Shown: positions 1 to 5,317 of the stretch, piece by piece | Position numbering within the stretch: the stretch's first letter is position 1 | Layout: each line of letters opens with the position of its first letter | Assembly: GCA_025937665.1 (NCBI GenBank) | Contig: JAICQW010000086.1 | Span: forward strand, 1-7,413 | Length of the DNA stretch: 7,413 nucleotides | Reading direction: 5' to 3' | From: Nitrososphaeraceae archaeon | GTDB lineage: Archaea > Thermoproteota > Nitrososphaeria > Nitrososphaerales > Nitrososphaeraceae | Notes under the pieces: model-generated | The model's database searches: none | The model's input: the letters and a program-made list of their open reading frames with translations, nothing else | What the model was told of the DNA's origin: nothing | Made by a program: the position numbers and the translations under genes

Positions 1-124
1 TCCAATTACTGTTAAAAAGCAATTGATAATAAGTATAGTTTCCCGTGTTAATCATGTAAATTGAATCTGCTTCGACTTGAGATGAAATATTTTTATTACG
101 ATCGGAACTGTTATTCAATGCTTA
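1..124. other. Upstream region of the riboflavin cluster, no gene assigned
   Basis: This stretch holds no gene I can defend. On the - strand a frame is open from a stop at 124-122 to the left edge, with possible starts TTG at 118-116 and ATG at 55-53; read from the ATG it begins MINTGNYTYYQLL and could be the start of a divergent gene. On the + strand a frame is open from base 2 to a TGA at 62-64 and could be the tail of an upstream gene. Both are short enough to be chance in AT-rich DNA. An AT-rich TATA-like element lies at 85-98. Confidence 0.4.
85..98 (+). promoter_or_regulatory. TATA-like promoter element for ribE
   Basis: The sequence AAATATTTTTATTA sits about 27-35 bp before the ribE ATG (125). 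Archaeal TATA boxes are centred about 26-27 bp upstream of the transcription start, so this would give an RNA starting a few bases before the ATG, almost without a leader. No Shine-Dalgarno precedes the ATG, which agrees with that. The core AAATATTT (85-92) is palindromic, so it could also drive leftward transcription. Confidence 0.4.
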
Positions 125-730
125 ATGTTCACTGGTATCGTCGAGGGTACTGGAATCGTCAAATCAATATCAAAAATAAAGGCGCCAAAAAGAACCGCAC
201 ACAAGAGAATTGAGATTGACCTAGGAAAACTAAGTAGAGGATTACGTGAGGGTGATAGTGTAAGTATCAATGGAACATGTCTTACTGCCACAAGTATTTT
301 GAGGAATACGGCATTCTTTGAAGTAGTAAAAGAAACTACAAAACGAACTTCCTTAGGTTTATTGAAAGCAGGTGATCGGGTCAATTTGGAGAGAAGTCTA
401 AGAATTAATGACAGGATTGAAGGTCATATTGTTTTGGGCCATATTGATGGAATCGGAACGATTGAGGATATCGTGAAAGTCCCTTCTGAGACCAAAGTAT
501 GGATAAGTGTGAACAAACAAATTTCCAAACTCTTAGTGCCTAAAGGTTCCATTGCACTGGATGGTGTAAGCTTTACGATAGTAGATGTTACTAATGCGGC
601 TTTTTCTATAGCCCTAGTTCCACACACATTAGCCGTGACTACGTTTAAGAGTAAAAGGAAGGGAGAGAAAGTTAATATTGAGGTTGACATTTTTAGCAAA
701 TATGTCGCAAAGCTATTACCAAGAACGTAG
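125..730 (+). CDS. ribE: Riboflavin synthase, bacterial-type (alpha chain)
   Basis: This enzyme dismutates two 6,7-dimethyl-8-ribityllumazine molecules into riboflavin and the pyrimidinedione that RibH reuses. The 201-aa protein has the usual family length and two lumazine-binding barrels. The first (residues 1 to about 97) opens with the hallmark MFTGIVEGTG and contains SINGTCLTAT (48-56) with the conserved Cys52. The second (about 98-195) contains GHIVLGHIDGIG (100-111) and ALDGVSFTIVDV (144-155), and ends with VNIEVDIFSKYVAKLL. The ATG is fixed because the conserved MFTGI is the very N-terminus in this family. It leads the cluster, followed by a 53-bp gap before ribB. Methanogens use an unrelated, lumazine-synthase-like riboflavin synthase, so this gene is of the bacterial kind. 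Family assignment is very secure. Confidence 0.96.
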   Translation: MFTGIVEGTGIVKSISKIKAPKRTAHKRIEIDLGKLSRGLREGDSVSINGTCLTATSILRNTAFFEVVKETTKRTSLGLLKAGDRVNLERSLRINDRIEGHIVLGHIDGIGTIEDIVKVPSETKVWISVNKQISKLLVPKGSIALDGVSFTIVDVTNAAFSIALVPHTLAVTTFKSKRKGEKVNIEVDIFSKYVAKLLPRT

Positions 731-753
731 TAATTACCATAAAATCAGTAAAC

Positions 754-760
754 TTTATAA
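754..760 (+). promoter_or_regulatory. TATA box for an internal, leaderless ribB promoter
   Basis: TTTATAA is centred at 757, in the gap between the ribE stop (730) and ribB. A start 26-27 bp downstream falls on 783-784, exactly the in-frame GTG at 784, so the transcript would be leaderless. This spacing is what favours GTG 784 over TTG 775 as the ribB start. Confidence 0.45.
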
Positions 761-783
761 TCATATTTTGAGTTTTGAACTCC

Positions 784-1455
784 GTGTCGACAATTAAAGA
801 AGCAGTCGAAGCCCTAAGAGATGGGAAATTTGTCTTGATTCATGATAGTGAATCTAGAGAAAATGAAATTGACATGGTAAAAGCTGCTCAACATATTTGT
901 TCTTCCAATATAGCAACAATGAGAAATGATGCAGGAGGTCTTATTTGTTTGGCCATACCCCATGAAATTGCTTCAAAATTGAATTTGATATTTATGCATG
1001 ACTTGTTACACTCTGCTTCCAAAAATAATCCTTCGTTGTCAAAAATGATTAGTTCGATAGCTCCATACGGTGATCGACCCTCCTTTTCAATTACCATAAA
1101 TCATATTGATACTTTTACTGGTATAACTGATAAAGATAGGGCCCTCACAATTACTGCCATGTCAAACGTATGTTCTAAGATTGACACAGATGGAACACAT
1201 GAATTTTCCAAGAAATTTCGTTCTCCTGGTCATGTACACATATTAATTGGTGCAAAAGAACTATTAAAAGAAAGATCAGGTCACACAGAACTGTCTATTA
1301 AATTAATGGAACATGCAAATCTAATTCCAGCAGTAGTAATTTGCGAAATGCTCGATTCTGAAACGGGTGGATCCTTATCAATGTACAAAGCTACAGAATA
1401 TTCTAAAAAACATAATATCCCCTTAGTAGAATCCTCCCAAATCAAGAAAATATAG
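784..1455 (+). CDS. ribB: 3,4-dihydroxy-2-butanone 4-phosphate synthase
   Basis: RibB converts ribulose 5-phosphate to 3,4-dihydroxy-2-butanone 4-phosphate plus formate, supplying the four-carbon unit for the lumazine ring. From GTG 784 it is 223 aa, a normal length for a stand-alone RibB; there is no RibA (GTP cyclohydrolase II) fusion. Visible family motifs are SRENEID (residues 24-30, matching the RENEGD acidic metal/substrate loop), TFTGITDKDRA (110-120), RSPGHVHIL (146-154), GHTE (166-169) and VICE (185-188). The usual catalytic Arg, Glu, Asp, His and Glu residues are therefore present. Gly in RENEGD is replaced by Ile. TTG 775 is an alternative start adding three residues; an in-frame stop at 769-771 excludes anything further upstream. 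The stop at 1453-1455 overlaps the ribH Shine-Dalgarno, implying coupling. Confidence 0.95.
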   Translation: MSTIKEAVEALRDGKFVLIHDSESRENEIDMVKAAQHICSSNIATMRNDAGGLICLAIPHEIASKLNLIFMHDLLHSASKNNPSLSKMISSIAPYGDRPSFSITINHIDTFTGITDKDRALTITAMSNVCSKIDTDGTHEFSKKFRSPGHVHILIGAKELLKERSGHTELSIKLMEHANLIPAVVICEMLDSETGGSLSMYKATEYSKKHNIPLVESSQIKKI

Positions 1456-1459
1456 GTGA
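1454..1459 (+). promoter_or_regulatory. Shine-Dalgarno for ribH, deciding a CTG start
   Basis: AGGTGA matches the core of the canonical GGAGGTGAT complement of the 16S rRNA 3' end. It ends 6 nt before CTG 1466, a normal spacing, and overlaps the ribB stop codon. No ATG, GTG or TTG lies in the ribH frame between the upstream stop (1457-1459) and ATG 1526, so this site points to CTG 1466. Confidence 0.6.
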
Positions 1460-1465
1460 AATAAA

Positions 1466-1915
1466 CTGAGAAAAATAAGAATAGTCATAGTCGTAGCGGA
1501 ATTCAATAAAGACATTACTGATAAAATGCTTTTTACAGCTAAGCATCGTGCAAAAAATTTAAAGATGGAAGTTAAAAATATCCTCCATGTACCAGGAACA
1601 TTTGACATGCCATTAATTGTTGAAAGGCTTCTTAAAACTCAAGATATAGATGCGATAATCACATTGGGCGCGGTGATCAAGGGAGAAACAGGACATGATG
1701 TTCTCATAGCCAACAATACTGCTAGACTGCTGGCAGATCTGTCTTTAAAATATCAAAAACCTATCGCACTCGGAATCACAGGTCCAGATATGACTGTAAA
1801 ACAGGCAAAGAATAGAGTTACTCCAGTGCCAAAAAGGGCTGTAGATGCAGCGTATAAAATGGTAACGACTCTAAGTCAGCTGGAAGACAATAAGGATACT
1901 AACAGTCAGAAATGA
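1466..1915 (+). CDS. ribH: 6,7-dimethyl-8-ribityllumazine synthase, CTG start
   Basis: RibH condenses 5-amino-6-ribitylaminouracil with dihydroxybutanone phosphate to give dimethylribityllumazine, the substrate of RibE. The 149-aa protein closely resembles the archaeal enzymes, as remembered for the methanogen protein. Its motifs are VVAEFNKDIT (residues 9-18), VPGTFDMPL (42-50), GAVIKGETGHD (68-78, with catalytic His77), LGITGPDMT (102-110) and KRAVDAAYKMV (123-133). Starting at the first ATG (1526) would delete the first beta strand and AEFN, the substrate-binding segment conserved in the family, so the gene must begin upstream. The only start-like codon there is CTG 1466, preceded by a good Shine-Dalgarno. 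ATA 1475 is a less likely alternative. The stop overlaps the next ATG (ATGA), indicating translational coupling. Confidence 0.9.
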   Translation: MRKIRIVIVVAEFNKDITDKMLFTAKHRAKNLKMEVKNILHVPGTFDMPLIVERLLKTQDIDAIITLGAVIKGETGHDVLIANNTARLLADLSLKYQKPIALGITGPDMTVKQAKNRVTPVPKRAVDAAYKMVTTLSQLEDNKDTNSQK

Positions 1916-2700
1916 CTATCCAAATCACTATTATAAAGATAGAAGGATATGGCCCATGGACGCTAAAGTTGGGAAGTGATAGAGAAGGACAATTGCAGAT
2001 ATTCCAAGCAAATCTATATAGTGATCTACAAAAAATGTTCTCTGAAAGAGATGCTATTGTATATTTTAATAGGTTTGATGAGTTAATTGCGATTAGTAAC
2101 GGATTATCGTTGGATGATCATCTATCAATCGAACGTGAAATTAATGGTGTTTATAAGGAGTTGAACATCTCGATGTCAATCGGAATAGGCGAGACCCCCT
2201 TCGAGGCAAACCTAGCAGCATACCATTCGCGTAAAAATAAAAAATTAGTTGTTAAAAGTAAATTAGTATACGCAGATAACGAAGTTCAATCATTAAATAG
2301 TAATTCAAAAGAATTAGCAAAAGATATGTTCACTCAGATTTTGCACCTTGATGTAGATAATTCTACTAAAGTTAGTAACTTGCAATCACCTTACGAGATT
2401 ACCTCAAAAATAATGAAAATGTTTGCTACTCTCATAGAGCTATTTGTTGAACAAAAGGCAATGATTTTTTTTGTGGGAGGTGACAACTTTATGGCTATCT
2501 CTAATACAGTATCAAAAGAGAAGGCTTTAGAAATTATAGGTAAAATCTATGAAACTGAAAATATTAAATTGAACTGCGGTATGGGTATTGCACGCACAGG
2601 TAGAAAGGCAGTACAGGCTGCAACGGAAGCCTTAGATACAATCCGAAACCTAAGGGATCAGGGAATAATAAGTCCCATATTTGAAGTAGATTGGATCTAA
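1912..2700 (+). CDS. gch3: GTP cyclohydrolase III
   Basis: The archaeal first enzyme of riboflavin and deazaflavin synthesis (ArfA) hydrolyses GTP to 2-amino-5-formylamino-6-ribosylaminopyrimidinone 5'-phosphate, keeping the formyl group, and pyrophosphate. The 262-aa protein aligns over its length with the Methanocaldococcus enzyme as I remember it. It has IKIEGYGPWT (8-17), FNRFDELIAISNG (52-64), GETPFEA (93-99), HLDVDN (145-150), FFVGGDNFMAISN (186-198) and GMGIARTG (223-230). The two halves are related palm-like domains; GGDNF (189-193) and HLDVDN carry the likely metal-binding Asp residues. Its ATG overlaps the ribH stop by 4 nt, with no Shine-Dalgarno, so translation is probably coupled. 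Its product needs a deformylase (ArfB), for which no gene is seen in the window. Confidence 0.95.
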   Translation: MTIQITIIKIEGYGPWTLKLGSDREGQLQIFQANLYSDLQKMFSERDAIVYFNRFDELIAISNGLSLDDHLSIEREINGVYKELNISMSIGIGETPFEANLAAYHSRKNKKLVVKSKLVYADNEVQSLNSNSKELAKDMFTQILHLDVDNSTKVSNLQSPYEITSKIMKMFATLIELFVEQKAMIFFVGGDNFMAISNTVSKEKALEIIGKIYETENIKLNCGMGIARTGRKAVQAATEALDTIRNLRDQGIISPIFEVDWI

Positions 2701-3932
2701 TTTTAAAGAACATTAGCCTGTTTGCTGGAGAAAATCTAGAGTATATAGATAATGGATACATAGTTATCAAGAAAGGTAGGATAGCAAAGGTCGGAACAGG
2801 AAATTACACAGGTAAATCGAATATGAACACTTTCGAAGGTCAAGGCATACTTGTAATTCCAGGATTTATCAATGCTCATACTCACATTGGAGATTCTATT
2901 GGTAAAGATATTGGAGTTGATTCAACGTTTGAGTCAAGAATTCATCCAGTTCATGGTATCAAGAATAAAATCCTGAAAAGAAGTGAGAAAAAACACCTGG
3001 TTAATTTTATGAGAAGCTCCATAATATCTATGATGAAAAAAGGGATTGTTGCCTTTGCGGATTTTAGAGAGGGAGGCCTGTATGGCATTGAGCAAATTAC
3101 AGAAGCAACGGCAGGACTATCGATAAAAAGTATCATACTAGGTAGACCAGAGCATTACTACGATGTCTCTCGGGATTTTAATAAAAATCCAAAAATTCCT
3201 CAAGATGTTATGAAATCGATCCACAGCATTCTCGATATTAGTGATGGATTAGGTATTAGTGGAGCAAATGAAAATACTGATAATTCTCTGAATGAATATA
3301 GAAATATTTTTCAAAAAAGATCCTTAAAAAAGAAATATTTGTTAGGTATACATGCTTCTGAATCACCTGAAACTGAAAGAAAATCAATTACTGTAACTGG
3401 TAAAAGCGAAGTACAAAGAATTATTTCCAACCTATTACCAAATTTTGTCGTTCATTTAACAAATGCATTAGATATAGATATCAGACTCGTTGCCAAGAAA
3501 AAAATTGGAGTTGTCGTTTGTCCGAGAGCAAATGCGACTTTAGGCGTAGGAATACCAAAAATCGCCAAGATGTTAAAATTTGGATGTCGTGTTGCTATCG
3601 GAACGGACAACATCATGATTAATTCTCCAGATATGTTCCGAGAACTTGATTATATCTGGAAAGTAACCAGAACATTAGGAGATGGCGCTATTTCAGCAAG
3701 GGAGATACTAAAAATGGCAACAGTCAATGGTGGTAAGATTCTTGGTATAAAATCTGGTTCTTTGTTGGTGGGGATGTCTGCGGATATGATATTTATCGAC
3801 AAGGCAAATTTGGATCTCTCACCAATGCATGATCCTCATGTTTCGATAGTTCATAGAGCAAGCGCTAATTCAATACTCAATGTTATGATAAATGGTAAAT
3901 TTGTTGACGAGGATGAATTTAGTTGTATGTAA
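2691..3932 (+). CDS. Amidohydrolase-superfamily protein, probable zinc deaminase, candidate riboflavin-pathway deaminase
   Basis: This 413-aa protein has the amidohydrolase layout: a composite beta-sandwich from residues 1-55 and about 350-413 (GSLLVGMSADMIFID is typical) around a TIM barrel. Metal and catalytic residues are visible: HTH (63-65), H221 in HASE with E224, H255 in VVHLTNA, and D306 in IGTDN followed by NSPDMFRE. HxH plus HxxE plus H plus D is the signature of mononuclear-zinc cytosine/guanine/adenosine-analogue deaminases (COG0402-like), not of binuclear amidases with a carboxylated Lys. Substrate cannot be read from sequence. It overlaps arfA by 10 nt and arfC by 10 nt, so a step in the same pathway is likely. 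I infer deamination of the diaminopyrimidinone phosphate; formamide hydrolysis or an unrelated nucleobase are alternatives. TTG 2691 is nearly forced: a stop lies at 2682-2684 with no other start codon between. Confidence 0.85.
   Translation: MDLILKNISLFAGENLEYIDNGYIVIKKGRIAKVGTGNYTGKSNMNTFEGQGILVIPGFINAHTHIGDSIGKDIGVDSTFESRIHPVHGIKNKILKRSEKKHLVNFMRSSIISMMKKGIVAFADFREGGLYGIEQITEATAGLSIKSIILGRPEHYYDVSRDFNKNPKIPQDVMKSIHSILDISDGLGISGANENTDNSLNEYRNIFQKRSLKKKYLLGIHASESPETERKSITVTGKSEVQRIISNLLPNFVVHLTNALDIDIRLVAKKKIGVVVCPRANATLGVGIPKIAKMLKFGCRVAIGTDNIMINSPDMFRELDYIWKVTRTLGDGAISAREILKMATVNGGKILGIKSGSLLVGMSADMIFIDKANLDLSPMHDPHVSIVHRASANSILNVMINGKFVDEDEFSCM
3909..3912 (+). promoter_or_regulatory. Possible Shine-Dalgarno for arfC
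   Basis: GAGG, within GAGGATGA, lies 10 nt before the TTG start of arfC and inside the last codons of the amidohydrolase gene. It is a modest match but fits a site for re-initiation at the overlap. Confidence 0.35.
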
Positions 3933-4573
3933 TTTTAAATGCAGCAATGTCAATAGACGGTAAGATTTCTACCCGAGGAAACGATTCATCATTTTCATCA
4001 AGAAAAGATTGGATACGCGTTCATAAACTAAGATCATCAGTTGATGGTATCGTAGTAGGAATATCTACAGTGCTTGAAGACAATCCCATGCTAAGCGTGA
4101 GGCATTATTCAAAGGGGACAAAAGACCCTGTAAGAATCATAGTTGATTCAAATGCTAGAATCCCACTAAACTCAAGGATTATAAGATCATCTAAGAATAT
4201 TCAAACCATCGTAGCTACAACACCTAATGCATCTACAAGGAAAATAAAAGAATTAAAGAAAGCTGGAGTACAAGTACTGGTTTCTGGTAAAAGAAAAGTA
4301 AATATCAAGAACCTATTTCAACAATTGGAAAATTTAGGTCTCAAAAGAATACTCGTTGAGGGTGGGGGTGAAATAAACTGGTCAGTTCTGAAAATAGGAC
4401 TGGCCAATGAACTAATCGTTACAATATCACCGGTGGTTGTTGGTGGAAGAGATGCAAAAACACTGGTTGAAGGCGAGGGGATTGCAAATATCGCTAATGG
4501 TATTAAAATGAGATTATCAAATACCTTGATAAATTATAATAATGAAATTGTACTGTTCTACAAATTACGATGA
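3923..4573 (+). CDS. arfC: Diaminopyrimidinone ribosyl-phosphate reductase (RibD C-terminal type)
   Basis: ArfC uses NAD(P)H to reduce the ribosyl side chain of 2,5-diamino-6-(5-phosphoribosylamino)pyrimidin-4(3H)-one to ribityl. The 216-aa protein is only the RibD C-terminal (DHFR-like fold) domain and has no N-terminal CDA-type zinc deaminase domain. Motifs match the archaeal family: NAAMSIDGKIST (6-17), RVHKLRSSVDGIVVGISTV (32-50), LEDNPMLSV (51-59), PVRIIVDS (69-76), RILVEGGGEINW (142-153) and VVGGRDAKTLVEGEG (172-186). The start is forced: TAG at 3920-3922 stops the frame immediately before TTG 3923, and conserved residues begin at once. It overlaps the amidohydrolase by 10 nt. Its 3' end overlaps the convergent tfe gene by 9 nt. 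Confidence 0.94.
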   Translation: MYVILNAAMSIDGKISTRGNDSSFSSRKDWIRVHKLRSSVDGIVVGISTVLEDNPMLSVRHYSKGTKDPVRIIVDSNARIPLNSRIIRSSKNIQTIVATTPNASTRKIKELKKAGVQVLVSGKRKVNIKNLFQQLENLGLKRILVEGGGEINWSVLKIGLANELIVTISPVVVGGRDAKTLVEGEGIANIANGIKMRLSNTLINYNNEIVLFYKLR

Positions 4574-5107
4574 AACTTCGTCTTTTGAACTAATGTCTAA
4601 CAATATTTGTTCTATCTTGTACCTCAGAGCATTCTTTACCTTCTCGTTATCTACCATATTAAGAGAGTTTTTGCAATTTGGGCATTTGAAGAATAGTTCC
4701 ATTGCATAGTCAAATTTTATCCTCGGACAATTTGTATTTCCACAATGGTAAAATTCTGAAGATTCTTCATATTCCAATCGTTTCTGAAGTCTATCCAAAA
4801 TCTTCTTTTTCTGATTTTCGATAAAATTTTCTGCCTGATCTCTTTTTGCCCTCCATCTATATACAAACCAACCTTTCTTTTCATCTTTCACTCTGATCCC
4901 AGTGATTAAGGCTTTACCAAACATATCGTACAGAACTTTTCTTATTATATTGATTCGCATACCAGTTGCGCCAGCTATTTCCTCATCCGTAGCATCTTCG
5001 GTATTTAACAACGCCCTTGCAACTTTGTGATACTCTTCTCCACCAATTAGATTGGCTATCTTGACAAATGGATCTTCGCTTTCAACTGGGTGCATCCAAG
5101 TAATCAT
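4565..5107 (-). CDS. tfe: Transcription factor E, alpha subunit (TFE/TFIIE-alpha)
   Basis: TFE is an archaeal basal transcription factor that binds the RNA polymerase clamp and helps open promoter DNA. The 180-aa protein shows an N-terminal winged helix (about 13-85, with ATDEEIAGATGMRINIIRKVLY as recognition part and a basic wing ending WFVYRWRAKRD), a charged helical linker (about 86-117), and a zinc ribbon with C122, C127, C142 and C145. The spacing is CX4C...CX2C, so the first knuckle is wider than the CX2C I know from most homologues. ATG 5107 gives MITWMHPVE; the second ATG (5095) is a credible alternative, because the TATA box predicts a transcript starting near 5100. The gene is convergent with arfC and sits downstream of the flavoprotein gene on the same strand. 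Confidence 0.92.
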   Translation of the reverse strand: MITWMHPVESEDPFVKIANLIGGEEYHKVARALLNTEDATDEEIAGATGMRINIIRKVLYDMFGKALITGIRVKDEKKGWFVYRWRAKRDQAENFIENQKKKILDRLQKRLEYEESSEFYHCGNTNCPRIKFDYAMELFFKCPNCKNSLNMVDNEKVKNALRYKIEQILLDISSKDEVSS

Positions 5108-5120
5108 TCGCCTTTTTTAG

Positions 5121-5130
5121 TTATATATTT
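5121..5130 (-). promoter_or_regulatory. TATA box for tfe
   Basis: Read on the - strand this is AAATATATAA, centred at about 5126. A start 26-27 bp downstream falls near 5100, between the two candidate tfe ATGs (5107 and 5095). It therefore supports a very short leader to the second ATG, or a true start slightly earlier than the rule predicts for the first. Confidence 0.5.
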
Positions 5131-5234
5131 ACCGTCAATTTCAGATTCTGCTGTTTGCGATAGCAAGTCAACATAGATACTTAAACAAAATGGAAGAAAA
5201 ATCATTACACTTTGTAAATAATTAGTTCATTGTT

Positions 5235-5241
5235 AAAAAAA
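5235..5241 (-). terminator. Possible U-tract terminator of the flavoprotein transcript
   Basis: A run of seven A on the + strand gives seven U in the - strand RNA, about 80 nt past the flavoprotein stop codon. Archaeal termination commonly uses such U tracts without a stem. There is no hairpin directly before it, so this is only a candidate. Confidence 0.3.
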
Positions 5242-5300
5242 CATGCATATATTCCAATTTAAAGGACGGAATTAATACTAGTAATTTAATATTCACTCCT

Positions 5301-5314
5301 AAATATTAATATTT
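5301..5314. repeat. Perfect 14-bp AT palindrome
   Basis: AAATATTAATATTT equals its own reverse complement and begins 4 nt past the flavoprotein stop codon. It is all A/T, so it could be chance. It has no loop and would make a poor RNA hairpin; a DNA-binding role is possible. Confidence 0.45.
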
Positions 5315-5317
5315 TAA

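Larger units (their letters stand above)
5108..5317. other. Non-coding gap between tfe and the flavoprotein gene
   Basis: This 210-bp AT-rich stretch holds the tfe promoter on the - strand, a perfect 14-bp palindrome next to the upstream gene's stop, and an A7 run (5235-5241) that reads as a U tract on the - strand. The only reading frames are about 11-24 codons and look like chance. No tRNA or other structured RNA was recognised by eye. Confidence 0.5.

Noticed and set aside
8..113. Repeated ACTGTTA at 8-14 and 107-113 as a regulator site (e.g. for an RbkR-type regulator)
   Set aside because: A 7-bp match in 124 bp of AT-rich DNA is weak, the copies are 99 bp apart and I cannot match them to a known motif.
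1..124. FMN riboswitch (RFN element) upstream of the riboflavin genes
   Set aside because: The leader appears to be a few nucleotides at most, and no conserved multi-stem RFN sequence blocks are visible.
115..699. - strand reading frames opposite ribE (115-384 and 424-699)
   Set aside because: They lie wholly or almost wholly opposite the secure ribE gene, show no recognisable motif and look like shadows.
1526..1915. ribH starting at ATG 1526
   Set aside because: It would remove the first beta strand and the conserved AEFN segment of lumazine synthase, which are clearly encoded upstream in the same frame.
5177..5300. Very short reading frames in the tfe-flavoprotein gap (11 codons on +, about 24 codons on -)
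   Set aside because: They are too short, with no well-spaced ribosome binding site or family resemblance.
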